Source of the DNA: Nitrospirota bacterium
Lineage (GTDB): Bacteria > Nitrospirota > Thermodesulfovibrionia > UBA6902
Length of the DNA stretch: 43,734 bases
NCBI GenBank assembly: GCA_016213935.1
Contig: JACQZG010000046.1
Coordinates: 1 to 43,734 of the forward strand
Direction: 5' to 3'
The notes under the pieces are model-generated. The model ran no database searches. It had not been told where the DNA came from and worked only from the letters and a program-made list of their open reading frames with translations. Within the stretch, counting starts at the first letter, position 1. Each line of letters opens with the position of its first letter. A program made the translations under genes and the position numbers. Of the stretch, positions 7,813-15,587 are shown one piece after another.

Positions 7813-9264
7813 GTGGAAAATCTTGAAAAGAGAAACACGTTCTGGGCTTACGCGATAACAGGCATCCTCGTCCTCATCAGTCTTTTGTATTACAGCGTCA
7901 GCCCGTATTACATCTATCTTATCGTATACATCTGGTTCGGTTTTGCTTACGGCATGATGCTTCAGTACGGCAGGTTCTGCTTCGCGTCCGCTTCACGCGA
8001 CCTTTTTGCCGCGGGAGTTCCGCGAATGGCTGTCGGTATCCTTGTGGCGCTGATGTTTTTCAGCCTTATTCAGGCAACACTCGCTTCGACCAATATGAGC
8101 ACGTTTCATCCCGCGCCGTTCGGCATCCATACATTGATCGCCGGCCTTGTATTCGGGGTCGGGATGGTTCTTTCAGGAGGCTGTGCTTCAGGCTCTCTTT
8201 ACAAGATCGGCGAAGGCAACATGACATCTTTCTTAGCGGCCTTCTTCGGGCTATGCATCGGACAGGCGATATTCGTGGATGTAACATGGTTCAATGCCCT
8301 GATGCCTCAGAAGTGGGCGGACAACGCCGCCGCAAAGGTTGCAAGCGGATTTCCGCCGGCTGACAAGGTTACCTCATCTTTTGATACCTATCTTGCAGGA
8401 TATATCTGGGACCAGCCTACGGTCAGGATGTCGGACATCCCGGCAATAAAAGAGGCTCTGCCCGGAGCATCTAAATATTTCATCGGCGACGCGCTGCTGA
8501 CCGCTCTGATTCCCGCTGTATTGCTTCTTATCGTCATCTACGCGTTTTTTATGAGAAAGGGTTATATCAATAAGAAGAAGAAGGAACTGAAAAAAGCGGG
8601 CAAAGAAGAAAAGACCGGATTCGGCGATGATATTGCCGGCATTTGGAGTATGATAACCGCCTCTCAGAGGACGACAGTCATGGGTGTTTTGATAGGAATT
8701 GTCGCGGGCCTTCACATTCTTGTGATGAAGGGCATGCAGCTCAGGTTCGGTGTTGACAACTTCGGAAGGCTCCTGACCAAGATGGGGCATACGGCTGATG
8801 TTTCAACAAGCGGGAAGGTCTTTGACCCGGGTTACTGGTATATTACAAGCCAGGAAGGGCAGTTCGGCGCATGGATACTTGAAAAGTTCGGCTGGAACAT
8901 GCACGATAACATCTTTTTCGGAGTGAATAACGGACTTCCCGAGCCGTGGCGCAATCCTGCTCTCTGGATGTCGTTCGGCATTATCTTCGGAGCAATGGTA
9001 ATGGCAAGGCTTAACAATGAGTACAAGTTCAAACTTCCCAAGGGAGAGCTTATAGCATGGGGGCTGCTCGGAGGTATATTGATGGGCTGGGGCTCAAGGC
9101 CCGCTCTCGGCTGCAACATCGGAGCCTTCTTTATAAGGGTAGCGGGCGGCGACCCGAGCGGATGGCTGTACGGAACCGGCATGGTCGGAGGAGCATTTAT
9201 CGGGGTCAAGTTCTTCAACTGGTGGACTGAGAGGAAGATGGCTAAAGAGATGGAATCTTTTTAA
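7813..9264 (+). CDS. YeeE/YedE-family membrane transporter (sulfur compound uptake)
   Basis: This 483-aa membrane protein is made of two YeeE/YedE halves. The N-terminal half has GRFCFASASRD (C56) and LSGGCASGSLYKIGEG (C124). The C-terminal half has WGSRPALGCNIGAFF (C434). These conserved cysteines are thought to relay thiosulfate or another sulfur species through the pore, as in TsuA. A hydrophilic, Lys-rich loop (about residues 250-275) and a roughly 60-residue insertion separate the halves. The start is GTG, 11 nt after AGGAGG. A TusA-like gene follows 43 bp downstream, the classic YeeE-TusA pairing, so imported sulfur is probably passed to that carrier. Confidence 0.9.
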   Translation: MENLEKRNTFWAYAITGILVLISLLYYSVSPYYIYLIVYIWFGFAYGMMLQYGRFCFASASRDLFAAGVPRMAVGILVALMFFSLIQATLASTNMSTFHPAPFGIHTLIAGLVFGVGMVLSGGCASGSLYKIGEGNMTSFLAAFFGLCIGQAIFVDVTWFNALMPQKWADNAAAKVASGFPPADKVTSSFDTYLAGYIWDQPTVRMSDIPAIKEALPGASKYFIGDALLTALIPAVLLLIVIYAFFMRKGYINKKKKELKKAGKEEKTGFGDDIAGIWSMITASQRTTVMGVLIGIVAGLHILVMKGMQLRFGVDNFGRLLTKMGHTADVSTSGKVFDPGYWYITSQEGQFGAWILEKFGWNMHDNIFFGVNNGLPEPWRNPALWMSFGIIFGAMVMARLNNEYKFKLPKGELIAWGLLGGILMGWGSRPALGCNIGAFFIRVAGGDPSGWLYGTGMVGGAFIGVKFFNWWTERKMAKEMESF

Positions 9265-9307
9265 AAAGATTTATTAAACGATAAACAAAAAAAGGAGGAA
9301 TTTTGTC

Positions 9308-9559
9308 ATGGCAATGAAATTTGAGAAGACAGGCGATGGTAAGTATATGCTGGATGTCTGCGGGTACGTATGCCCGCATCCCCAGATCTACTGCAAAAAG
9401 TCTCTGGAGAAGATCGGCTCAGGCGAGAGACTTGAACTGGTGTTTGATAATCCTTCATCCGGCGAAACAATAATCCAGATGTGCGACCAGGCGGGGCACG
9501 AGATAGTAGAGAAGAAGCAGGAAGGCAACAAGCTGATTTATATCATAGAGAAGGGTTAA
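9308..9559 (+). CDS. TusA-like sulfur carrier, transporter-associated
   Basis: This 83-aa TusA-fold protein has a variant motif CGYVCPHPQIYCKKSL. C22 in CPHP is the expected sulfur-accepting cysteine; C18 and C29 flank it, unlike the single-Cys TusA at 1601. It ends in LIYIIEKG, a normal TusA beta strand. An AGGAGG site lies 9 nt upstream of the ATG. It sits between the YeeE/YedE transporter and the Gly-rich membrane protein gene. Carriers next to YeeE genes are proposed to accept sulfur from the transporter on the cytoplasmic side; this is known for the family, not shown here. Confidence 0.9.
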   Translation: MAMKFEKTGDGKYMLDVCGYVCPHPQIYCKKSLEKIGSGERLELVFDNPSSGETIIQMCDQAGHEIVEKKQEGNKLIYIIEKG

Positions 9560-9590
9560 TAAATCAAAAGTCATAGGAGGGCGTTAATTT

Positions 9591-9884
9591 ATGAAGAACA
9601 GCTTTTTGATAATATTGCTGATCGTTGTGGCAATCATCGCTTTTCTGCTGGGATACAGCATGGCGCCTCGTGATGTATCTGTGGGAGGCACGGGCATAGC
9701 GGCTCCTGCCGGCGGGGGTTACGGCGGCAAGGCAGCAGGCGGATACGGCGGAGGTCATGCGTCAGGCGGATATGGCGGCGGCCAGGCTTCTGGCGGATAC
9801 GGCGGCGGCCAGGCTTCCGGTGGTTACGGCGGCGGCCATTCAGGCGGGTACGGAGCTCCTCGTTCCGGCGGCTACGGCCGTTAA
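9591..9884 (+). CDS. Membrane-anchored Gly/Tyr-rich repeat protein
   Basis: I do not recognise a named family. The 97 residues begin with one hydrophobic helix (residues 4-24, SFLIILLIVVAIIAFLLGYSM), which would be a signal anchor. The rest is a low-complexity tail: about seven units of GGYGGGxAS type, ending SGGYGR. There are no cysteines and few charges. AGGAGGG precedes the ATG. It is preceded by tusA and followed 37 bp later by a uspA-type gene, so it is probably co-transcribed with the sulfur transporter. Such tails are flexible and sticky; a role in scaffolding or membrane-surface assembly is a guess. Confidence 0.75.
   Translation: MKNSFLIILLIVVAIIAFLLGYSMAPRDVSVGGTGIAAPAGGGYGGKAAGGYGGGHASGGYGGGQASGGYGGGQASGGYGGGHSGGYGAPRSGGYGR
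9709..9881 (+). repeat. 27-nt tandem repeats encoding GGYGGGxAS units
   Basis: At least three nearly identical 27-nt units (GGCGGATAYGGCGGCGGCCA type) lie in tandem, flanked by degenerate copies. They keep the reading frame of the Gly/Tyr-rich protein, so copy number can change without breaking the gene. Confidence 0.8.
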
Positions 9885-9921
9885 GTATGGGAATTAAAAT
9901 CTTGAATAGGCAGGTGCTGGC

Positions 9922-10389
9922 ATGAAAAAATTATTGATTGCTGTGGATGATACTAAAGGGACAAAGCAGACATTTCAGGTGTGCAGTTCCATGTGCTCAT
10001 GCATGCGCCCTGATGAGATAGTCCTTCTCTATGTCGAAAAATTCGAAGGCAGGTCATTGATGGACCAAATGTTAGGCGACGCGGAACTTTCCACTCTGAA
10101 AGAGGTGTTGGCCGGCTCCGAGTATAAGGAGGCGCTTGACAGGAAGGCAAAGAACGTTCTGGATTATTACAGAAACGAACTGGAATCAAAAGGATTAAAA
10201 GGGGTAAAGACGGTTATCAAAGAGGGCAATCCCGCTGACGAAATTCTCAGGGCGGCAGATGAAGAAAAGGCCAATATGATAATTATCGGCTCACGGGGCA
10301 ACAGGGTTTCGCACCTCTTCACCGGGAGTGTGAGCAGAGAGGTTGTGAACAGGGCGGAAGTTCCTGTTCTTGTAGCTAAGTCGAAATAA
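9922..10389 (+). CDS. UspA-family universal stress protein
   Basis: This 155-aa cytoplasmic protein has one Usp domain. It begins KKLLIAVDDTKGTKQ and ends with the ATP-binding signature IIIGSRGNRVSHLFTGSVSR (G-2x-G-9x-G-S) and VPVLVAKSK, so it belongs to the nucleotide-binding subclass. Two Cys-Met segments (CSSMCSCM, residues 21-28) are unusual and could make it redox-sensitive. It is the last gene before a strong terminator and shares the transcript direction of the YeeE-TusA genes. Its role in this operon is unknown; stress-linked regulation of sulfur uptake is speculative. Confidence 0.92.
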   Translation: MKKLLIAVDDTKGTKQTFQVCSSMCSCMRPDEIVLLYVEKFEGRSLMDQMLGDAELSTLKEVLAGSEYKEALDRKAKNVLDYYRNELESKGLKGVKTVIKEGNPADEILRAADEEKANMIIIGSRGNRVSHLFTGSVSREVVNRAEVPVLVAKSK

Positions 10390-10413
10390 GCAGTTCATAT
10401 TTTATTAAGAATG

Positions 10414-10453
10414 CCAGAAGGGCCGCTTTCCCGCGATCCTTCTGGTTTTTTTT
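10414..10453 (+). terminator. Rho-independent terminator after uspA-type gene
   Basis: CCAGAAGG and CCTTCTGG form an 8-bp stem around a 16-nt loop that can pair further (GCCGC with GCG). Eight T residues follow. Confidence 0.85.
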
Positions 10454-10463
10454 ACCGCGGGTT

Positions 10464-11852
10464 ATGAGGACAGACGAAAGCAATCTCATAAATGAGAGAA
10501 AAGATGTGGTTGTTCTCGGAGGCGGGCTTGCCGGCCTCTCGGCGGCGCACATTCTCTCTGAGGCAGGCAGAGGCCTCATTCTCTTCGAGGCGGATGAAAC
10601 TGTGGGCGGCCTCTCAAAAACGATCATCCATAACGGCTTCAGGTTCGACCTCGGCGGCCACAGGTTCATAACATCCAACAAAAAAATAGAGGAGTATGTA
10701 ACCGGCCTGCTCGGAAAGGAATCGCTTGCCGTATCCCGCAAGAGCAAGATATACATGCGCGGCAGGTTCTTTGATTATCCGCTTAAGCCCGCTAACGCGA
10801 TATTCGGCCTCGGCGTACCGACGACCTCCAGGATACTTTTTGACTATGGGAAAGAGAAGCTTAAATGCATTTTCCGCAAACCGGTGAATGTTTCTCTTGA
10901 GGATTGGGTAGTCAATAATTTCGGCAGAAAGATGTTTGACCTCTATTTCAGGGATTATAGCGAGAAGGTCTGGGGCATAGGCTGCGGCAGGATAAGCGAG
11001 GAGTGGGTATCGCAAAGGATACGGGGGCTGTCTCTGTGGGTGGCGGTAAAGAACGCGTTTTTCAGGTTCACGGGCAAGGAGGTTCCGACGCTTGCGAGCG
11101 ACTTTATATATCCGTTCTCAGGCATCGGCCATCTGTCAGACAGGCTCAGGGAAGAGATAGAGACATCCAACCCTGTCATGACCGATACAAAAGTTGTTGA
11201 GATAACTCATGATGACTTTGTCATAAAGAGTGTCACCGCGGCAAACTGCCGTAACACATATAATATTTCTGGTTCAGAGGTTGTCTCAAGCATTCCTGTC
11301 ACAAGCCTCGTGCGCATGCTTAAGCCGTCTGCCCCCGATGATATTCTTGAGGCTGCTTCAAAGCTCAGGTACAGGGACCTTGTCCTTGTGACAATTATGG
11401 TTAACCGCGAGAAGCTGACTGACCTCACATGGCTGTATATTCCCGAGAAGGAGTTTTCTCTTGGAAGGATACACGAGCCAAAGAACTGGAGCCCGGGCAT
11501 GGCGCCTTCGGGCAAGACACATTTTGTCTGCGAGTATTTCTGTTTTGAGGGCGACGGCATCTGGATGAAGGATGACAGCGAACTCGTATCCCTTACCGTC
11601 GAACAGCTTGTGAAGCTCGGTTTCATCAATGAGACGGAGGTTGCGGACAGCCGTGTCGTGAGAGTTCCCAAGACATATCCTCTTTTTGAAGTCGGATATG
11701 AACGGCATTACAATAAAGTCGTTGATTATCTTTCCAAATTCAAAAATCTCCACATAGCCGGGCGCAACGGAAAGTTTCGGTATTACAATATGGACCACGC
11801 GATGGAATCCGGAATCGAGGCCGCGGAGAATTTGCTGAACGGGGAAAACTGA
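10464..11852 (+). CDS. FAD-dependent amine oxidase/UDP-galactopyranose mutase-like oxidoreductase
   Basis: This 462-aa flavoprotein starts with the dinucleotide-binding motif VVVLGGGLAGLSAAHILSEA (residues 15-34), then LFEADETVGGLSKT and FDLGGHRFIT, typical of protoporphyrinogen-oxidase-like and UDP-galactopyranose-mutase-like enzymes. The C-terminal end has the FAD-contact stretch LHIAGRNGKFRYYNMDHAMESG. Proteins of this group are often found in polysaccharide clusters, where they act on nucleotide sugars or lipid-linked substrates. No ribosome site is obvious before ATG 10464, which lies 10 nt after the terminator tract. The radical SAM gene follows 108 bp later. Its exact substrate cannot be read from sequence. 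Confidence 0.8.
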   Translation: MRTDESNLINERKDVVVLGGGLAGLSAAHILSEAGRGLILFEADETVGGLSKTIIHNGFRFDLGGHRFITSNKKIEEYVTGLLGKESLAVSRKSKIYMRGRFFDYPLKPANAIFGLGVPTTSRILFDYGKEKLKCIFRKPVNVSLEDWVVNNFGRKMFDLYFRDYSEKVWGIGCGRISEEWVSQRIRGLSLWVAVKNAFFRFTGKEVPTLASDFIYPFSGIGHLSDRLREEIETSNPVMTDTKVVEITHDDFVIKSVTAANCRNTYNISGSEVVSSIPVTSLVRMLKPSAPDDILEAASKLRYRDLVLVTIMVNREKLTDLTWLYIPEKEFSLGRIHEPKNWSPGMAPSGKTHFVCEYFCFEGDGIWMKDDSELVSLTVEQLVKLGFINETEVADSRVVRVPKTYPLFEVGYERHYNKVVDYLSKFKNLHIAGRNGKFRYYNMDHAMESGIEAAENLLNGEN

Positions 11853-11960
11853 GCTGATTTATTAAACCTGCCTTTCTAATCTGCTGAGATCAGTATTATA
11901 GAGATAAAAACCTCCTTATTTTGTAAAATAGTTGAAGAATTTTTCCGGTAATTAGATCCA

Positions 11961-13403
11961 ATGAAATGCGCTCTGATAATCCCTTCCTGGGTTCCTGAGG
12001 ATATATTCTCTTCAAAGACCGCCGGTTCGCAGATAAACTACTGGCAGCCGCTCGGAACTCTCTATGTCGCTTCTTCTCTCATGAAGGCCGGGCATGAAGT
12101 GAAGTTCCTTAACGGGGCGTTCATGAGTCACAGCAGGATTCTCTGGGAGCTTCAGGATTTCAAGCCGGATGTCGTCGGCATATATTCAACCGCATTCGGG
12201 TGGAAGAAGGCGCTTCACGCGGCTTCTCAGATAAAAATGATTATGAAGGATGTATTTATCATAGCAGGCGGGCCTTATCCCATAGCGATGCAGGAGAAAT
12301 GCCTTGATGACACTGATGACATAAACGCCGTTGTGACCGGCGAGGGCGAGCTGACGATGGTTGAGATGCTGAAAAGGCTGTCAGAAGGCAAGAGCCTTGA
12401 AGGCGTTGAGGGCGTTGTTTACAGAGAGAACGGTAAAATCATTAAAAATCTTCCGAGGCGTCTGATCACAGACCTCGACTCGCTGCCTTTCCCTGCGCGC
12501 GGGCTTCTTGAAAATGATATGGATTATGTCCCGCCGCCCGCCACTTATAAAAGAAAGCCCGTTGCCGTAATGGCCACTTCAAGAGGGTGCAACAGAAGAT
12601 GCCTCTTCTGTTTTCAGATAGACAAGACGCGAAAGAGCGGGATACGCTTCCGCAGTGTGGAGAATGTCATGGAAGAGATAGAGCACTGCGTGAAACAGGG
12701 GTACAAAGAGATCAAGTTTTTAGACGACACCTTTGCCGCTGATTATGGCAGGGCGATGAGGATCGCGGAAGAGATAAAGAAGCGCGGGCTTGATCTCACT
12801 TGGTTTGCTTCCGCGTGCGTGAATCAGGTGGATGAGCCTTTGCTCAGCGCGTTTAAGGACGCCGGATGCTGGGCAATTTTATTCGGCGCTGAGAGCGGTG
12901 TCCAGAAGGACCTCAACTCAATAAAAAAGGGAATCACACTTGAGCAGACACGAAAGGCGGTGAAGGCGGCAAAAGATGCGGGTTTGACTGTTCAGACCCC
13001 TTTCCTCTTCGGCATTCCGGGGCAGACTTATGAGGACGGCCTCAAAAGCATCGAGTTTGCCATAGAACTTGACCCGGACATAGCGAGCTTTCACGCGATC
13101 ACCCCATTTCCGGGTTCCGAGCTTTATGACAATATAGACAAATACGGCACAATGTCAGATGACCTGAGGGACTTCACATATCAGGGGGCGGCGTTTGTCC
13201 CTTACAGCATGACGAGAGACGAGATAATAAAGCTGAGGCGGATCGCATACAAAAGATTCTACTCAAGGCCCGGCTATGTATTAGGCAGGCTTCGTAAGTT
13301 GAACAGTATGGATGACATGAAGGCCGCGCTAAAGGGGCTCCGGAGCCTGTTCTGGCTCTGGGCCGGAGGCAATGTATCTGCCGGCAAGAGAAGAGGGACA
13401 TGA
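11961..13403 (+). CDS. B12-binding-domain radical SAM enzyme
   Basis: This 480-aa enzyme has an N-terminal cobalamin-binding-type domain (about residues 1-150, KCALIIPSWVPEDIF then GIYSTAFGWKKAL), although the classic DxHxxG histidine motif is not visible. A radical SAM core follows with SRGCNRRCLFCF; C210, C214 and C217 should hold the 4Fe-4S cluster. The pattern resembles the BchE/HpnP-like class that methylates, cyclises or rearranges lipid and cofactor substrates. Its stop overlaps the ATG of the next gene (ATGA), showing translational coupling to a TMTC-like membrane protein. The substrate is unknown; context suggests a glycan or lipid modification. Confidence 0.88.
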   Translation: MKCALIIPSWVPEDIFSSKTAGSQINYWQPLGTLYVASSLMKAGHEVKFLNGAFMSHSRILWELQDFKPDVVGIYSTAFGWKKALHAASQIKMIMKDVFIIAGGPYPIAMQEKCLDDTDDINAVVTGEGELTMVEMLKRLSEGKSLEGVEGVVYRENGKIIKNLPRRLITDLDSLPFPARGLLENDMDYVPPPATYKRKPVAVMATSRGCNRRCLFCFQIDKTRKSGIRFRSVENVMEEIEHCVKQGYKEIKFLDDTFAADYGRAMRIAEEIKKRGLDLTWFASACVNQVDEPLLSAFKDAGCWAILFGAESGVQKDLNSIKKGITLEQTRKAVKAAKDAGLTVQTPFLFGIPGQTYEDGLKSIEFAIELDPDIASFHAITPFPGSELYDNIDKYGTMSDDLRDFTYQGAAFVPYSMTRDEIIKLRRIAYKRFYSRPGYVLGRLRKLNSMDDMKAALKGLRSLFWLWAGGNVSAGKRRGT

Positions 13404-15583
13404 AGAATAAAAGGCGGAACAAAAATGTCGGCATGGATGCGCCGCTTGCTGAAAAGCCGCACCGTTCGAGTAATTTCATCGTATCGGCAGCCGCGTTCTT
13501 GGTTGCCGTCATCGCTTTTGCGGTATTTATGCCTGCGCTGGGCGGGGAATTCCTGTATTGGGACGACAACCTTCTCATATCCGAGAATAAGAACATACAG
13601 TCAATAAGCTGGGTATTTTCAGACGCTGTCTCAAACCCTGCTATTTTAGGCTGGTATCCGCTTACGGTCGCATCTCTTTATGTTGACCATTTCTTCTGGG
13701 GGCTCAACCCGTTCGGCTATCACCTTACAAATAATACTCTGCACTCCCTGAACTCTTTCCTGGTATTTATAACAATCTTTTGGCTTGTGAGGCTCGGAAT
13801 AGGGGAGAAGGCTGAGGCCCTCAGAATATCTCTGGCATCAGCCTTTGTCACCTCGGTGTTGTTTGCGGTTCATCCGCTGCGCGTCGAGTCAGTGGCGTGG
13901 ATAACCGAGAGAAAAGACGTGCTGTACGCATTCTTTTTTCTCCTCAGCATCCTCTGCTATTTAAAGTATGCATCCGGAACGGAACGGAGGCTTTTTTATT
14001 ATTGGGGCTCGCTCATCCTTTTTGCGATGTCCCTTATGAGCAAATCCATGGCGGTCACAATGCCGATCGTGATGCTCATACTTGATTACTTTCCTTTGCG
14101 CAGGCTCTTCTTGGGTGAAACGAGAAGCGATCTAAAGAAGGTATTATTGGAAAAAGCGCCTTTCTTTCTTCTCAGCATCATAATTTCAATATTCACCCTG
14201 CTTCAGCATCATGAGGCAGGGACTCTGAGCATAGTAGAGACGCAGCCTTTCATTGTCCGTATCCTCGTGTCGATCAGGGGCTACTCCTTTTATCTTTACA
14301 AATTCATAATGCCGTTCGGCCTCGTGCCGTGGTATCCGTATCCAAAGAATATAAATCCGTTTTCTCCCGAGTATTCAATTCCGATAATACTCTTCGTTTC
14401 ATTTACTGCCGCCTGCATCCTGCTGATAAAAAAGAGGAGGCTTTTCCCTGCGGCATGGTTTTACTATCTGATAACCCTTCTTCCGATAATAGGGATAACT
14501 CAGACAGCCGGCTTCTCTGCCGCAAACCGTTACACCTACCTTCCTTCGCTCGGCCCTTTTATGCTTGCCGGCGTCTTCGCAGGAGTCCTTTTCACCCGGG
14601 CGGACAAGGCGCGCAGGATCCTCCTTGCCGCTCTCTTTCTCGCCGCAACCGGGCTGCTTGTAAATATTACCTTCAAGAACATCTTGATTTGGAACGAGTC
14701 CATCAGGTTGTGGTCATATCAGATTGATGCCTATCCCGACTCGGACGGGATAACCTACTTGTACCGCGGCATAGCATTCAGGAAAAAAGGAAAGTACGAA
14801 GAGGCGCTGAAAGACTATAACAAGGCTATCGAGATGCGCCCTTCTTACTTTTACGCGTACAACAACAGAGCGGTCGCGTATGAATACCTTGGGAAGAATG
14901 AGGAGGCATTGAGGGATTATAACAATGCTCTGGCGTTAGACCCCGAATATGCAAACGCATACTTCAACCGGGCGGACTTTTACGAGAAGAGGGGAGAACT
15001 TGAGCTTGCACTTAGTGATTACACGAAAGCGATCGATCTGAAGCCGGGTTTCGCGAGGGCCTACGGCAACAGGGCGCGGGTAAAAGAGGCATTGGGGCGT
15101 TATGACGAGGCCGCTGACGATTACAGAAGGTCATTGAAACTTGATTCATTCGCTCCTGATGTTTACTTCAGGCTCGGGAGCCTTTATCTCAATCTCGGAA
15201 GATTCGCAGACGCCGCTGAGGCGTTCGGAAAGGCGGTTGATATAAACCCGAAGTTTATCGAGGCATACGGCAACCGCGGGACTGCGTATCTGAACCTCGG
15301 AAGGCGGCAGGAGGCGATAGAGGACTTCGGCAGGGTGATTGGGCTTGCCCCGGATTCGGCTATGGCGTACATCAACCGCGGGCTTGCCTATGCCGAGACG
15401 GGAAAGGCAAAGGAGGCGCTGAATAATTATAATATGGCCTTAAAGATTGAGCCTTCCAATGCCGCGGCCCATTATGAAAAAGGAAAGATTTACGTGAGCA
15501 TGAATGAGAGGGAGAAGGCTTTTGAGAATTTTAAAACGGCTTATGAGCTTGGAGATGAAAGGGCTGCGGCTTACCTGAAGTGA
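13400..15583 (+). CDS. TMTC-like membrane glycosyltransferase with TPR tail (copy 1)
   Basis: This 727-aa protein has about 10-12 transmembrane helices over residues 30-440 and eight tetratricopeptide repeats at about 447-727 (first: YLYRGIAFRKKGKYEEALKD). The membrane half has the WDDN motif in the first extracytoplasmic loop, YHLTNNTLHSLNSF, and HPLRVESVAWITERKDVLYA, hallmarks of bacterial relatives of the eukaryotic O-mannosyltransferases TMTC1-4. The Asp pair near residue 54 may be catalytic, as in GT-C enzymes. It overlaps the radical SAM gene by 4 nt and lies 4 bp before a paralog. Glycosyl transfer is inferred from family, not proven. Confidence 0.85.
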   Translation: MKNKRRNKNVGMDAPLAEKPHRSSNFIVSAAAFLVAVIAFAVFMPALGGEFLYWDDNLLISENKNIQSISWVFSDAVSNPAILGWYPLTVASLYVDHFFWGLNPFGYHLTNNTLHSLNSFLVFITIFWLVRLGIGEKAEALRISLASAFVTSVLFAVHPLRVESVAWITERKDVLYAFFFLLSILCYLKYASGTERRLFYYWGSLILFAMSLMSKSMAVTMPIVMLILDYFPLRRLFLGETRSDLKKVLLEKAPFFLLSIIISIFTLLQHHEAGTLSIVETQPFIVRILVSIRGYSFYLYKFIMPFGLVPWYPYPKNINPFSPEYSIPIILFVSFTAACILLIKKRRLFPAAWFYYLITLLPIIGITQTAGFSAANRYTYLPSLGPFMLAGVFAGVLFTRADKARRILLAALFLAATGLLVNITFKNILIWNESIRLWSYQIDAYPDSDGITYLYRGIAFRKKGKYEEALKDYNKAIEMRPSYFYAYNNRAVAYEYLGKNEEALRDYNNALALDPEYANAYFNRADFYEKRGELELALSDYTKAIDLKPGFARAYGNRARVKEALGRYDEAADDYRRSLKLDSFAPDVYFRLGSLYLNLGRFADAAEAFGKAVDINPKFIEAYGNRGTAYLNLGRRQEAIEDFGRVIGLAPDSAMAYINRGLAYAETGKAKEALNNYNMALKIEPSNAAAHYEKGKIYVSMNEREKAFENFKTAYELGDERAAAYLK

Positions 15584-15587
15584 CGAT

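Noticed and set aside
9709..9881. Regular repeats considered as a CRISPR-like array
   Set aside because: Units are contiguous, without spacers, and encode an in-frame Gly/Tyr repeat.
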